The notes under the pieces: generated by a model
The model's input: the letters and a program-made list of their open reading frames with translations, nothing else
What the model was told of the DNA's origin: nothing
Database searches by the model: none
Shown: piece after piece, positions 8,050-16,481 of the stretch
Layout: every line of letters starts with the position of its first letter
How positions within the stretch are numbered: position 1 is the first letter of the stretch
Source: Acrocarpospora pleiomorpha
Lineage (GTDB): Bacteria; Actinomycetota; Actinomycetes; Streptosporangiales; Streptosporangiaceae
DNA: 59,263 nucleotides
Assembly: GCF_009687885.1 (NCBI RefSeq)
Contig: NZ_BLAF01000067.1
Location: 1 to 59,263, forward strand
Direction: 5' to 3'
Made by a program: the position numbers and the translations under genes

Positions 8050-9231
8050 TCAGTAAGCGGGCAGCGAGGGGTCGACGGTCTTGACCCAGCTGAGCACGCC
8101 GCCGCCGACGTGCACGGCGTCGGCGAATCCGGCGCTCTTCAGCACCGCGAGCACCTCGGCCGAGCGGGCGCCCGACTTGCAGTGCAGCACGATGCGCTTG
8201 TTCTGCGGCAGGTCCGCCAGCGCGGCCCCGCTGAGGAACTCGCCCTTGGGGATGAGCACCGAGCCGGGGATGCGCACGATCTCGAACTCGTTCTGCTCGC
8301 GGACGTCGATCAGGTAGATGTTCTCGCCCTGGTCCTGCATCTGCTTGAGCTCGGCGGCGGTGATGGTGGCGCCCTGCGCGGCCTGCGCGGCCTCATCCGA
8401 GATGGTGCCGCAGAACGCCTCGTAGTCCTCCAGCAGCTGGGTGACCGTGGGGTTCTTGCCGCACAGCACGCACTCGGGGTCCTTGCGGACCCGGACGTCG
8501 CGATACTTCATCTCCAGCGCATCGTAGATCATCAGACGCCCGACCAGCGGGTCGCCGACGCCGGTGAGGACCTTGATGGCCTCGTTGACCTGGATCGAGC
8601 CGATCGACGCGCAGAGCACGCCGAGCACGCCGCCCTCGGCGCAGGAGGGGACCATGCCGGGGGGCGGGGGCTCCGGGTAGAGGCACCGGTAGCAGGGGCC
8701 GTGCTCGGCCCAGAAGACGCTGGCCTGACCGTCGAAGCGGTAGATGGACCCCCACACATACGGCTTGCCGAGCAGCACGGCCGCGTCGTTGACCATGTAG
8801 CGGGTGGCGAAGTTGTCGGTGCCGTCCACGATCAGGTCGTAGCCGGCGAAGATGTCCATGACGTTGTCGTTGGTCAGCGCGACGTTGTGGATGACCACGT
8901 TGACCAGCGGGTTGATCTCGCGGACCGAGGCGGCGGCGGATTCGGCCTTCAGCCGGCCCACGTCGGACTGGCCGTGGATGATCTGCCGCTGCAGGTTGGA
9001 CTCGTCCACGATGTCGAAGTCGACGATGCCGAGCGTGCCCACCCCGGCCGCGGCCAGGTACATGAGCGCCGGGGATCCCAGCCCACCCGCGCCGACACAG
9101 AGGACCTTGGCGTTCTTCAGCCGCTTCTGCCCGGCCATCCCGATGTCGGGGATGATCAGGTGGCGCGAGTAACGACGCACCTCGTCGACGGTGAGCTCGG
9201 CAGCCGGCTCGACCAGCGGTGGCAACGACAC
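8050..9231 (-). CDS. moeZ: Adenylyltransferase/sulfurtransferase MoeZ
   Basis: 393 residues: an E1-like MoeB/ThiF domain joined to a C-terminal rhodanese domain. The nucleotide loop GAGGLGSP is at 48-55, zinc cysteines are C180/C183 and C254/C257, and the rhodanese active cysteine is C351 (LHCKSGARS). The enzyme adenylates and then thiocarboxylates small sulfur carriers for molybdopterin, cysteine and thio-metabolite synthesis. The GTG at 9231 (MSLPPLVEPA) was chosen because it matches the family N-terminus and has GGGAGAG upstream. In M. tuberculosis moeZ also lies near the tetR/DUF3107/helicase genes seen further right. Confidence 0.95.
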   Translation of the reverse strand: MSLPPLVEPAAELTVDEVRRYSRHLIIPDIGMAGQKRLKNAKVLCVGAGGLGSPALMYLAAAGVGTLGIVDFDIVDESNLQRQIIHGQSDVGRLKAESAAASVREINPLVNVVIHNVALTNDNVMDIFAGYDLIVDGTDNFATRYMVNDAAVLLGKPYVWGSIYRFDGQASVFWAEHGPCYRCLYPEPPPPGMVPSCAEGGVLGVLCASIGSIQVNEAIKVLTGVGDPLVGRLMIYDALEMKYRDVRVRKDPECVLCGKNPTVTQLLEDYEAFCGTISDEAAQAAQGATITAAELKQMQDQGENIYLIDVREQNEFEIVRIPGSVLIPKGEFLSGAALADLPQNKRIVLHCKSGARSAEVLAVLKSAGFADAVHVGGGVLSWVKTVDPSLPAY

Positions 9232-9343
9232 AGTTCTCTCCCATTTCAGGGCACTTTGGGTACGGCTCACGCGGACTCACATGCCCACGTGTCACATCTC
9301 AACCTAGCTCGGGTATCCCCGCATTCCCCAATTAGGCAACCGC

Positions 9344-10246
9344 TTACCGCACAGCCGCACGGCTCTCCGCGATCAGGCGCCTGGCCTCCCTGGCGACGAC
9401 CTCGGGGAACTCCATCTGGGCCACGTGGCCGGCCTTGGGCAAGGTGACGATCCGCACGTTCGGGAAGGTGCGCCCGGCCCGCATCGCCATCCGCGCGTCC
9501 ACCAGGCGATCCCGGCCGCCGTGTACTACCAAGGTCGGCACGGCGATCTTGGCGGCCTCCCGCCAGAGGTCGTTCTTGAAGTACTCCCGGACGATCCCGC
9601 GCGCCGAGGAGATCAGGGCCCCCGCCGCGTACGGCAGGCCGTCCCGGCGGCGCAGCTCCTCGACCGCCTCGCGGAGCCGTACCGGATGGACCCGGGCCAG
9701 GTCGGCGTAACACATCTCCAGGGTCGCCTGGATCCGGCGCTCTGCGGGCACGGCGGTGAGCCGCTTGACCGCCCATTCGGCCAGCACCGGGGTGACGGAC
9801 ATGGCCACCCGGGCCGGACCGACCCGGGGCAGCAGGTCCGGCAGAGCCGGGGAGACCAGGGTGAGGGAGCGCACCAGGTCCGGCCGGGCGGCGGCCAGCC
9901 GGACCGAGACCGCGCCGCCGAGGGAGTTGCCGAACAGGTGCACCGGCGCGCCGAGATGCTCGATCAGGCGGACGACGGCGCGGGCGTGGGCGTCGATGGA
10001 GTAGTCGCCGTCGGCGGGGGCGGGCGAGTAGCCGGCGCCCGGGAGATCGACCGCGTGCCCCGCCACGTCCGCGGCGAGCAGCGCCATCAGATCGGTCCAG
10101 TTGGTGGCGGAGCCGGCCAAGCCGTGGACGTAGACCGCCCGCTCGGCCGGGCCAGGGGGCCCGGTCCGGACATTCAGCTCAAGGTCGCCAAGGTCGATCA
10201 GCTCCGCCGCCCAGGCGGGGACAGGCTCCGGAAACCCCTGCTCCAT
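9344..10246 (-). CDS. Alpha/beta hydrolase
   Basis: 300 residues with the alpha/beta hydrolase signature: the HG oxyanion motif (41-42), nucleophile Ser108 in GNSLGG, an acid in VVHGGRDRLVD and a late histidine in KAGHVAQ. No signal peptide, so cytosolic. AGGAGG precedes the ATG. Substrate not predictable. It lies upstream of moeZ on the same strand with a 112-bp gap and is transcribed divergently from the histidine-rich pair. Confidence 0.9.
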   Translation of the reverse strand: MEQGFPEPVPAWAAELIDLGDLELNVRTGPPGPAERAVYVHGLAGSATNWTDLMALLAADVAGHAVDLPGAGYSPAPADGDYSIDAHARAVVRLIEHLGAPVHLFGNSLGGAVSVRLAAARPDLVRSLTLVSPALPDLLPRVGPARVAMSVTPVLAEWAVKRLTAVPAERRIQATLEMCYADLARVHPVRLREAVEELRRRDGLPYAAGALISSARGIVREYFKNDLWREAAKIAVPTLVVHGGRDRLVDARMAMRAGRTFPNVRIVTLPKAGHVAQMEFPEVVAREARRLIAESRAAVR

Positions 10247-10393
10247 CGCACATCCTCCTGCCGTTTACGCACTGTCTGTCCCAGCATATGCCACAACTAC
10301 GCTAAGTGAGCGCAAAGGTGCCTATCTGCCCGTTTTGGCACGGAGAGTGAGGACATAACACGATTAGGCACCAGCCGAACACAAGGAGTAACG

Positions 10394-10771
10394 ATGCGGT
10401 TCAACACGATCGCCGGGGCGCTGATCGCGGCCACCGTCGCCACCGGTGGGCTCGCCCTCGCGACGGCCGCCACCGCGGCACCAGCCCAAGCACACGCGGC
10501 CAGCTGGGATTCGGGGGACGGGGACTTCGAGGGGGGCCTCGGCAACGAGGGCTTCGGCCACAACCAAGGCTTCGGCCACGTCAACCACTTCAACAACTTC
10601 CGCCATCACAACTTTAACTTCGGGCACTTCCACCACCGGCACCACGCCCACGGGCACTTCCACCACCGGCACCACCACTTCGGCCACATCAGGCACTCCC
10701 ACCACCATCACGGCCACCACCACCACGACTGCGGCGGACGCGGCGGCTGTGGTGGCGGCGGCTGGTGGTAA
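10394..10771 (+). CDS. Small secreted histidine-rich protein 1
   Basis: 125 residues with a typical Sec signal peptide (cleavage near AAPAQAHAA). The mature part is Gly/Asn/Phe-rich and then very rich in His (HHRHHAHGHFHHRHHHFG), ending in a Gly/Cys patch (DCGGRGGCGGGGWW). AAGGAGT lies before the ATG. Such composition suggests binding of Zn, Ni or Cu outside the cell, but no named family is recognised. It is followed at 35 bp by a homologue with the same design, so the two probably form an operon. Confidence 0.85.
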   Translation: MRFNTIAGALIAATVATGGLALATAATAAPAQAHAASWDSGDGDFEGGLGNEGFGHNQGFGHVNHFNNFRHHNFNFGHFHHRHHAHGHFHHRHHHFGHIRHSHHHHGHHHHDCGGRGGCGGGGWW

Positions 10772-10806
10772 CCCTAAGCGTTCAAACCAACACAAGGAGT
10801 AGCAAA

Positions 10807-11208
10807 ATGCGTTACAAAAGAATCGCCAGCACCCTGATCGCCGCCGCTCTCAGCGGGGGTGGGCTCGCCCTGGCGACAGTCGCCACCGCGGCGCCCGCTC
10901 AGGCCCACGCGGCCAGCTTCGACGGGGGAGGCTTCGACGAGGTGGGTTTCGGCAACGAGGGCTTCGGCAACGAGGGCTTCGGGTTCGGCCACTTCAACAA
11001 CTTCAACAACTTCAACAACAACTTCCACCACGGCTTCGGGCACCACCGCCACCACGGCTTCGGTCACTTCCACCACCGGCACCACCACTTCGGTCACGTC
11101 CGGCACCATCACCACCACCACGGCTGCCACCAGCACCGCGTCCACCGGAACTGGGGATGCAACCGCGGCTGTGGAGCCCGCTGGAGGGGCGGCTGCGGCC
11201 GCTGGTAA
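10807..11208 (+). CDS. Small secreted histidine-rich protein 2 (paralogue)
   Basis: 133 residues; the signal peptide (MRYKRIASTLIAAAL, cleavage near AHAA) and organisation match the upstream protein. The mature part has repeated GFGNEGFGNEGFGFG, an FNNFNNFNNN run, then a His cluster (FHHRHHHFGHVRHHHHHH) and a Cys/Trp/Arg end. The ATG at 10807 was chosen for AAGGAG just upstream and for alignment with the first copy. The pair looks like a tandem duplication. Metal binding is inferred from composition only. Confidence 0.85.
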   Translation: MRYKRIASTLIAAALSGGGLALATVATAAPAQAHAASFDGGGFDEVGFGNEGFGNEGFGFGHFNNFNNFNNNFHHGFGHHRHHGFGHFHHRHHHFGHVRHHHHHHGCHQHRVHRNWGCNRGCGARWRGGCGRW

Positions 11209-11259
11209 CCGCCAGAAGACCTGCGAACAGGTGACCTGCCAAAGCACCTGACGTTGGAA

Positions 11260-11293
11260 AGCGTGCCGTGATGATCCTTCATCACGGCACGCT
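11260..11293. terminator. Perfect 15-bp hairpin between convergent genes
   Basis: A 15-bp perfect stem (11260-11274 with 11279-11293) around a TCCT loop lies between the histidine-rich gene and the 3' end of ku. It is symmetrical and could stop transcription from both sides. Confidence 0.8.
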
Positions 11294-11298
11294 AGGCG

Positions 11299-12162
11299 TC
11301 AGGCGGACTTCTTGGCTCGGCGCTTGGGAGCCGCGGGCTTCTCCTCCGCGGGCTTGGCGGCCTTGGCGGCGGGCTTCTTGGCGGCCTCGCGCTCCTTCTT
11401 CGCCGCGTCCACGCTGGCCCGCAGCGCCGCCATCAGATCCACAGCCGGGCCCGCCTCGACCGGGGCCTCCGGGGCGACCACCTCGCGCCCGGCCACCTTG
11501 GCCTCGATGACCTCCTGCAGCGCCTCCCGGTAGGCGTCCTTGTATTCGGCCGGATCGAAGTCGGCGACCATCGTCTCGATCAGCGACTCGGCCATCTTGA
11601 GTTCCTGCGGGCGCACCTCGACGTCCTCCTCCAGGAAGGGGAAGTCGGCGACCCGGACCTCGTCCGGCCAGAGCATGGTCTCCAGCACGAAGATCCCGTC
11701 CCGGACCCGGAGCGTGGCCAGCGACTCCCGCTGCCGCAGCGCCACCTTGACGATCGCCACCTGGCCCGACCGCTCCAGCGCGTCCCGCAACAGCACGTAC
11801 GGCTTGGCGCCCTGGGCGTCCGGCTCCAGATAGTAGGTCTTGGCGAAATAGATCGGGTCGATCTGCTCGGCCGGGGTGAACTGCAAGACGTCGATCCGGC
11901 GGGACGTGCTCAGCGGCAGCCCCGCGAAGTCGTCATCGGTGAGCACCACGATCTCGCCGGTGGCCAGCTCATACCCCTTGGCGATGTCGGCGTAGGGCAC
12001 CTCCTCGCCGTCGGCCTGGCAGACCCGCTTGTACTTGATGCGGCCGCCGTCGGCGCGGTGCACCTGGTGGAAGGTCACGTCCTTCTGCTCGGTCGCCGAA
12101 TAGAGCTTCACCGGGATCGTCACCAGACCAAAAGAGATGGCGCCCTTCCAGATGCTACGCAT
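11299..12162 (-). CDS. ku: Ku protein (non-homologous end joining)
   Basis: 287 residues. The N-terminus MRSIWKGAISFGLVTIPVKL and the core (FHQVHRADGGRIKYKRVC, YELATGEIVVL, YYLEPD) are diagnostic of bacterial Ku, which forms a ring on double-strand ends and recruits LigD. The C-terminus is a lysine/alanine tail (AAKKPAAKAAKPAEEKP), the extension that binds DNA in actinobacterial Ku. The ATG at 12162 fits the family start; 16 extra residues upstream are not conserved. Divergent from the ligase gene with a 77-83 bp shared promoter region. Confidence 0.96.
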   Translation of the reverse strand: MRSIWKGAISFGLVTIPVKLYSATEQKDVTFHQVHRADGGRIKYKRVCQADGEEVPYADIAKGYELATGEIVVLTDDDFAGLPLSTSRRIDVLQFTPAEQIDPIYFAKTYYLEPDAQGAKPYVLLRDALERSGQVAIVKVALRQRESLATLRVRDGIFVLETMLWPDEVRVADFPFLEEDVEVRPQELKMAESLIETMVADFDPAEYKDAYREALQEVIEAKVAGREVVAPEAPVEAGPAVDLMAALRASVDAAKKEREAAKKPAAKAAKPAEEKPAAPKRRAKKSA

Positions 12163-12245
12163 AGCCACATACTCGTCTCTTTGTTCGAATACCGCTATAT
12201 CGGGATTCAAGGGACTTACCTATTGGGCAGATACCCAGTGTGGCA

Positions 12246-13187
12246 ATGCCATATCCGGTCGAACCAATGCTCGCCGTCCCGGGGACCCTGCCGGCGGACG
12301 CGTCCCACTATGCCCTGGAGGTCAAGTGGGACGGCATCCGCGCGATCGTGTACATCGATCAAACGATCCGGGTCACCGGCCGTAAGGGCACCGACTTCAC
12401 CTCCCGTTATCCCGAAATTTCGGCATTGCGGGTGCCGGGGCATGAGCTGATCCTGGACGGTGAGGTGGTCGCTCTGGACGCCGACGGGCGGCCCAGCTTC
12501 GAGCTGCTCCAGCGGCGCATGCACATCACCGATCCGGCCGCCCACGGGCTGCTGACCCTGGTGCCGGTCAGGTACATGCCGTTCGATCTGCTCTACCTGG
12601 ACGGCGAGAACCTGATGCGGCTGCCGTACTCCGCCCGCCGGGAGTTACTGGAGGAGCTGCCGGGCCTCGATGTGCCCCCCACCTTCCCGTGCGATCCTGA
12701 TGTGGTGGCGGCGACCCGGGCGCAGGGGCTTGAGGGCGTGGTGGCCAAGCGGCTGGACTCGCCGTACCGGCCTGGCCTGCGGACGCCGTGGTGGATCAAG
12801 GTGAAGAACCTGCGGGAGACCGAGGTGGTCGTCGGCGGCTGGCGGCCCGGCAAGGGCCGCCGCGAGGGCGGCGTCGGCTCACTCCTGCTCGGCATGTACG
12901 CCGGGCTGCCCGAAGGCGGCGCCGAGTTCGTCTTCGTCGGCCACGTGGGCACCGGCTTCAGCGACGCCGCGCTGGACGAGCTCTACCGCATGCTCCGGGC
13001 GCGGGAGGTGCCGCGCAGCCCGTACTCCCAGCCGCTGCCACGGGAGATCGCCAGGAACGCGCACTGGGTGCGCCCCGAGCTCGTCGGCGAAGTGACCTTC
13101 ACCATGTGGACAGAGGAACGCCGCCTGCGCCACCCGGCCTGGCGCGGCCTGCGCCCCGACAAGATCCCCGCGGAGGTGCGGCTGTGA
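12246..13187 (+). CDS. ligD: ATP-dependent DNA ligase (LigD ligase part)
   Basis: 313 residues carrying the nucleotidyltransferase and OB domains of LigD. The adenylated lysine is in motif I (EVKWDGIRA, K27); later motifs LDGEVVALD, LEGVVAKR and WIKVKN are present. It seals breaks after end processing in NHEJ. A GTG six bases upstream (12240) is an alternative start. Its stop overlaps the start of the polymerase gene (GTGA), so the two parts of LigD are made from one transcript as separate chains. Confidence 0.93.
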   Translation: MPYPVEPMLAVPGTLPADASHYALEVKWDGIRAIVYIDQTIRVTGRKGTDFTSRYPEISALRVPGHELILDGEVVALDADGRPSFELLQRRMHITDPAAHGLLTLVPVRYMPFDLLYLDGENLMRLPYSARRELLEELPGLDVPPTFPCDPDVVAATRAQGLEGVVAKRLDSPYRPGLRTPWWIKVKNLRETEVVVGGWRPGKGRREGGVGSLLLGMYAGLPEGGAEFVFVGHVGTGFSDAALDELYRMLRAREVPRSPYSQPLPREIARNAHWVRPELVGEVTFTMWTEERRLRHPAWRGLRPDKIPAEVRL

Positions 13188-14050
13188 AGGTTCCGGTGGC
13201 CGTGGACGGCCGGCAGCTGGTGCTGACCAACCTGGACAAGGTGCTCTACCCGGAGGCCGGATTCACCAAGGCCGAGGTGATCGACTACTACTCGCGGATC
13301 GCGCCGGTGATGCTGCCGCACCTGCGCGGCCGCCCGCTCACGGTCAAGCGCTACCCGAACGGCGTGGGCGGCCAGTTCTTCTTCGAGAAGAACGCGCCCC
13401 GGCACACCCCGTCCTGGGTCCGCCGGGTCACCCTGCCCGTGCCCGGCAGCACGAAGGACCGGGAGAGCATCGATTTCGCGATCATCGACGACCTGCCCAC
13501 CCTGGTCTACTACGCCAACCTGGCCGCGCTGGAGATCCACGTCCCGATGTGGCGGGTCTCCGCCGAGGGCACGGCGCTGCCGCCGGACATCCTCGTCTTC
13601 GACCTGGACCCGGGCCCCCCGGCCACGATCGTGGAGTGCTGCCGGGTAGCCGCGCTGCTGCGCGACGCGCTGGCCGCCGACGGCCACGACAGCCATCCCA
13701 AGACCAGCGGCAACAAGGGCATGCAACTACACGTGCCCTGGCCGGACGGCGAGCGCGGCACCACCGCGTACGCCAAGGAGCTGGCCCAGCGCCTGGACGC
13801 CGAGCACGCCCTGGTCACCAGCGTGATGACCAAACGGCTGCGGCCCGGCAAGGTGTTCATCGACTGGAGCCAGAACAATCCGGCCAAGACCACCGTGGCC
13901 GCCTACTCGCTGCGCGCCAACCCGCGTCCCACGGTCTCCACTCCGCTCTCCTGGGACGAGGTAGAGGAGTGTGAAAGCCCAGATCAGCTGGTGTTCACGG
14001 GGCCCGATGTGCTGGCGCGGGTCGCCGAAGTCGGCGACCTGTTCCCGTAG
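13184..14050 (+). CDS. ligD: LigD-type primase/polymerase (NHEJ polymerase)
   Basis: 288 residues of the archaeo-eukaryotic primase (PolDom) family: LTNLDKVLYPEAGFTK, the phosphate-binding residues around TVKRYPNGVGG, metal ligands D140 and D142 (FDLDPGPP) and TSGNKGMQLHVPW. It fills and extends ends, preferring ribonucleotides, during NHEJ. The GTG start overlaps the ligase stop by four bases. No phosphoesterase domain was found in either chain or in the neighbourhood. Confidence 0.93.
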   Translation: MKVPVAVDGRQLVLTNLDKVLYPEAGFTKAEVIDYYSRIAPVMLPHLRGRPLTVKRYPNGVGGQFFFEKNAPRHTPSWVRRVTLPVPGSTKDRESIDFAIIDDLPTLVYYANLAALEIHVPMWRVSAEGTALPPDILVFDLDPGPPATIVECCRVAALLRDALAADGHDSHPKTSGNKGMQLHVPWPDGERGTTAYAKELAQRLDAEHALVTSVMTKRLRPGKVFIDWSQNNPAKTTVAAYSLRANPRPTVSTPLSWDEVEECESPDQLVFTGPDVLARVAEVGDLFP

Positions 14051-14083
14051 GGTGGAATCAAGGCAACCACCGCGGGAGGCACC

Positions 14084-14257
14084 GTGTCCGAGATGAACTC
14101 GCTGGACGCATCCGAGGCCGACCTGGCCGAGCAGAACCGCGCGCTGCGCCCGGAGGATGGCCCCTGGCCGTTGGAGATACCCCTCGAGGCGGACCCGGCG
14201 GACGCCGCGGAGCAGGGCCGCGAGGTCGGCCAGGACGACGAGGACGACTATCGCTGA
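14084..14257 (+). CDS. Small acidic conserved protein (57 aa)
   Basis: A GTG start with GGGAGGC upstream gives 57 residues beginning MSEMNSLDASEADLAEQ and ending GQDDEDDYR. It is very acidic and has no membrane segment. I recall similar short proteins with an EADLAEQ..DAAEQ pattern in other actinomycetes, so this is probably real despite its size. Function unknown. It lies 33 bp after the polymerase gene on the same strand. Confidence 0.65.
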   Translation: MSEMNSLDASEADLAEQNRALRPEDGPWPLEIPLEADPADAAEQGREVGQDDEDDYR

Positions 14258-14350
14258 CCAGTTATCCGCTGACCGTAGTTACCCACGCGTAGGATGAGTC
14301 CCCGTGACCGCCAGGCGCGGGACCCGCAAGAACCCCTCAAGGAGACCGTC

Positions 14351-14983
14351 GTGACCGCTACCCCGGACGCCAAGCCCCGGGGCACCCGGCTGCCCCGGTT
14401 GGCCCGCCGCCGCCAGCTGCTCAGCGCGGCGCAGGAAGTGTTCGTGGAGAACGGCTACCACGCGGCCGCCATGGACGAGATCGCCGAGCGGGCCGGGGTC
14501 AGCAAGCCGGTCCTCTACCAGCACTTCCCGGGCAAGCTGGAGCTCTACCTGGCGCTCCTGGATCTGCATGTGGACGACATGGTGGGGCGCTGCAAGGAGG
14601 CGCTGGCCGCCACCACCGACAACAAGCAGCGAGTGCAGGCCGCCATCGGCGCCTTCTTCGACTTCATCTCCAGCCAGGGCGAGGCGTTCCGGCTGGTCTT
14701 CGAATCCGACCTGCGGAACGTGGCGCCGGTGCGGCAGCGCATGGAGCGCTCGCTGCGCGAGAGCGCCGACGCGATCGCCCAGGTCATCCAGGAGGACACC
14801 GGCTGCTCCAGCGACGAGGCCCACCTGCTCGGGGTCGGCCTGGTGGGCATGGCCGAGGTGAGCGCGCGCTACTGGCTGACCGCGCAGGGCTCGATTCCGA
14901 AGGAGGCCGCCACCCAGCTGATGGCACGGCTGGCCTGGCGGGGCATCAGCGGCTTTCCGCGGCACACGCCGGAAATGTCGTAA
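14351..14983 (+). CDS. TetR family transcriptional regulator
   Basis: 210 residues. The N-terminal helix-turn-helix is clear (LLSAAQEVFVENGYHAAAMDEIAERAGVSKPVLYQHFPGK region, about 22-63), followed by an all-helical ligand domain. The GTG at 14351 has AAGGAG at good spacing; the upstream ATG would add 19 residues. The order tetR, DUF3107, ferritin-like, DEAD helicase matches the M. tuberculosis Rv3208-Rv3211 region, so this is a conserved neighbourhood; its ligand is unknown to me. Confidence 0.93.
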   Translation: MTATPDAKPRGTRLPRLARRRQLLSAAQEVFVENGYHAAAMDEIAERAGVSKPVLYQHFPGKLELYLALLDLHVDDMVGRCKEALAATTDNKQRVQAAIGAFFDFISSQGEAFRLVFESDLRNVAPVRQRMERSLRESADAIAQVIQEDTGCSSDEAHLLGVGLVGMAEVSARYWLTAQGSIPKEAATQLMARLAWRGISGFPRHTPEMS

Positions 14984-15061
14984 GACCGTTCGCTTGCCGC
15001 GATCAGCCGCCCGGATGGTGTCCCGACAGGCCACGATGGAAGTCTGTCGAAAGGAATCCCG

Positions 15062-15292
15062 ATGGAAATCAAGATCGGCGTGCGATCGGTGCATCGCGAG
15101 ATCGTGCTGGAGACCGACGAGTCGGTCGAGCAGATCGAGGAGGAACTCCGCAACGCGCTCGCCGCCGACCGCGGCGTCTTCTCCATCACCGACGTCAAGG
15201 GGAACCGCTACATCGTGCCCGTGGCGGCGCTGGGCTTCGTCGAGATCGGCGAGGGCGAGAATCGCTCGGTCGGTTTCGGCGGCACCCTGTAA
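15062..15292 (+). CDS. DUF3107 family protein
   Basis: 76 residues starting MEIKIGVRSVHREIVLE and containing the family core VTDVKGNRYIVPVA-like (ITDVKGNRYIVPVAALGFVEIG). Small cytosolic beta/alpha protein conserved across actinobacteria; the M. tuberculosis counterpart is TB9.4 beside Rv3208. A GAAAGGAA ribosome site lies upstream. Function unknown. Confidence 0.92.
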   Translation: MEIKIGVRSVHREIVLETDESVEQIEEELRNALAADRGVFSITDVKGNRYIVPVAALGFVEIGEGENRSVGFGGTL

Positions 15293-15312
15293 CCCTGTAG
15301 TAAGAGGTTCCC

Positions 15313-15359
15313 CCCGCTTTCCGGCGCGCCGGGAAGGTCCCGGCACGCCCGAAAGCGGG
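15313..15359. terminator. Hairpin after DUF3107
   Basis: CCCGCTTTC at 15313-15321 pairs with GAAAGCGGG at 15351-15359, with further GC pairing inside. It lies between the ends of the DUF3107 gene and the convergent ArsR-like fragment and probably ends transcription from both. No long T tract. Confidence 0.6.
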
Positions 15360-15376
15360 CTCAGTGTTCTCGCAGA

Positions 15377-15613
15377 TCACACCCGGGTGGCCGGCGGCGG
15401 GGATGTGGGCGGTGTTCTCGCCGCTGCCCGATGGTCGGGCAGCCCGTGCTCCCCCTTCTCAGCACGGCGCGGGATACCCAGCGGTTCGGTCCACATCTGG
15501 TCAAGGAACTGCCGTAGCGGCGCGAGGCCCTCATGTCTCGCACGGTACAACCGTTTGGACCCTTCACGCTCCTCGAACGGCAGACGGGTTCCCATCGCCG
15601 GGCTCCCCGTCAT
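15377..15613 (-). pseudogene. C-terminal fragment of an ArsR-type regulator
   Basis: A 78-residue frame starts with ATGA overlapping the stop of the ferritin-like gene. The stretch EEREGSKRLYRARHEGLAPL followed by RQFLDQMWTEPL looks like the wing and last helix of ArsR-family repressors. The preceding recognition helix is absent because the upstream DNA belongs to an intact gene. The last ~30 residues are low complexity. It is either a truncated relic kept by translational coupling or a small coding gene whose resemblance is partial. Confidence 0.5.
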
Positions 15614-16272
15614 GCTCCAGGAGTGAGGCCGATGGCGGCCATGCGCTTGCCGTGTTCCTCGGTGATCTGGGCGAACATCTTCCCGATTCCGGCCAGATCG
15701 ACGCCCTCCGCGGGATCGGCGAGCAGCACCGCGAGTTCCGGCCGGGCCGCCGCCACCCGGTAGGCCTGGCTGAGCGCCTCGCCCACCAGCCGCCGCGCCC
15801 ACAGCGCCAGCCGCCCGTTCAGCTTCGGATCCTCGGCCAGCGCCTGGCGGACCCGCTCGACGGCGAACTCCGAGCGGCCGTCGTCGGCCAGCGCCTGGTC
15901 GACCAGCTCCCGGGTGGAGGCGTCCACGTGCCTGGCCACCTCGCGGTAGAAGTCGCCGGCGATGCCCGTGCCCACGTAGGCCTTGACGAGGGCCTCGTAC
16001 CAGTCGCTGGGGCGGGTCTGCGCGTGCCAGGCGTCCAGGGCCTCGGTGAAGGGGGCCATCGCCTGCTCGGGGTCGGCGCCGAGGGAGTCCAGGCGGTCCC
16101 GTACCAGCCGGAAGTGGCCGTACTCGGTCGCCGCCACGTCGCCGAGCGCGGCCCGGTCGGTCAGCGTCGGGGCCAGCAGCGAGGCGTCCTCGGCCATCCG
16201 CAGGAAAGCGGTGAGTTCGGCGTAGGCGAGCACGCCGAGCAGGTCGACGACGCCGGGCGGGGAATCTGTCAT
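15610..16272 (-). CDS. Ferritin-like fold protein
   Basis: 220 residues, all helical, starting MTDSPPGVVDLLGVLAYAEL. Conserved acids and histidine lie in EYGHFRLVRDRL and ITEEHGKRMAAIG, as in the MiaE-like/ferritin-like group found next to DUF3107 and rhlE-type helicases in actinobacteria (Rv3210c position). Substrate unknown; a di-iron role is possible. Start uncertain: an in-frame GTG 21 bases upstream exists, but homologues as I recall them begin MTDSP. Confidence 0.85.
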   Translation of the reverse strand: MTDSPPGVVDLLGVLAYAELTAFLRMAEDASLLAPTLTDRAALGDVAATEYGHFRLVRDRLDSLGADPEQAMAPFTEALDAWHAQTRPSDWYEALVKAYVGTGIAGDFYREVARHVDASTRELVDQALADDGRSEFAVERVRQALAEDPKLNGRLALWARRLVGEALSQAYRVAAARPELAVLLADPAEGVDLAGIGKMFAQITEEHGKRMAAIGLTPGA

Positions 16273-16481
16273 GGCAGCAGCGTAGGGGCACACTCTCCCC
16301 GGAAAACATGCGGAACACGCGGAAATCGGTTCACGGTTGTGGTATCGAGTAGACTGCTCTGTGAAAGTGCGACCGCACTGTGTTGATCCGGGGTATAAGT
16401 TCCCGGAACCCCCAGAAATCTTGGATGCCGCGGTCGCTCATGACGTCGAAGGCGTCACCTCCGCGAGGACCCGGCACGGGG

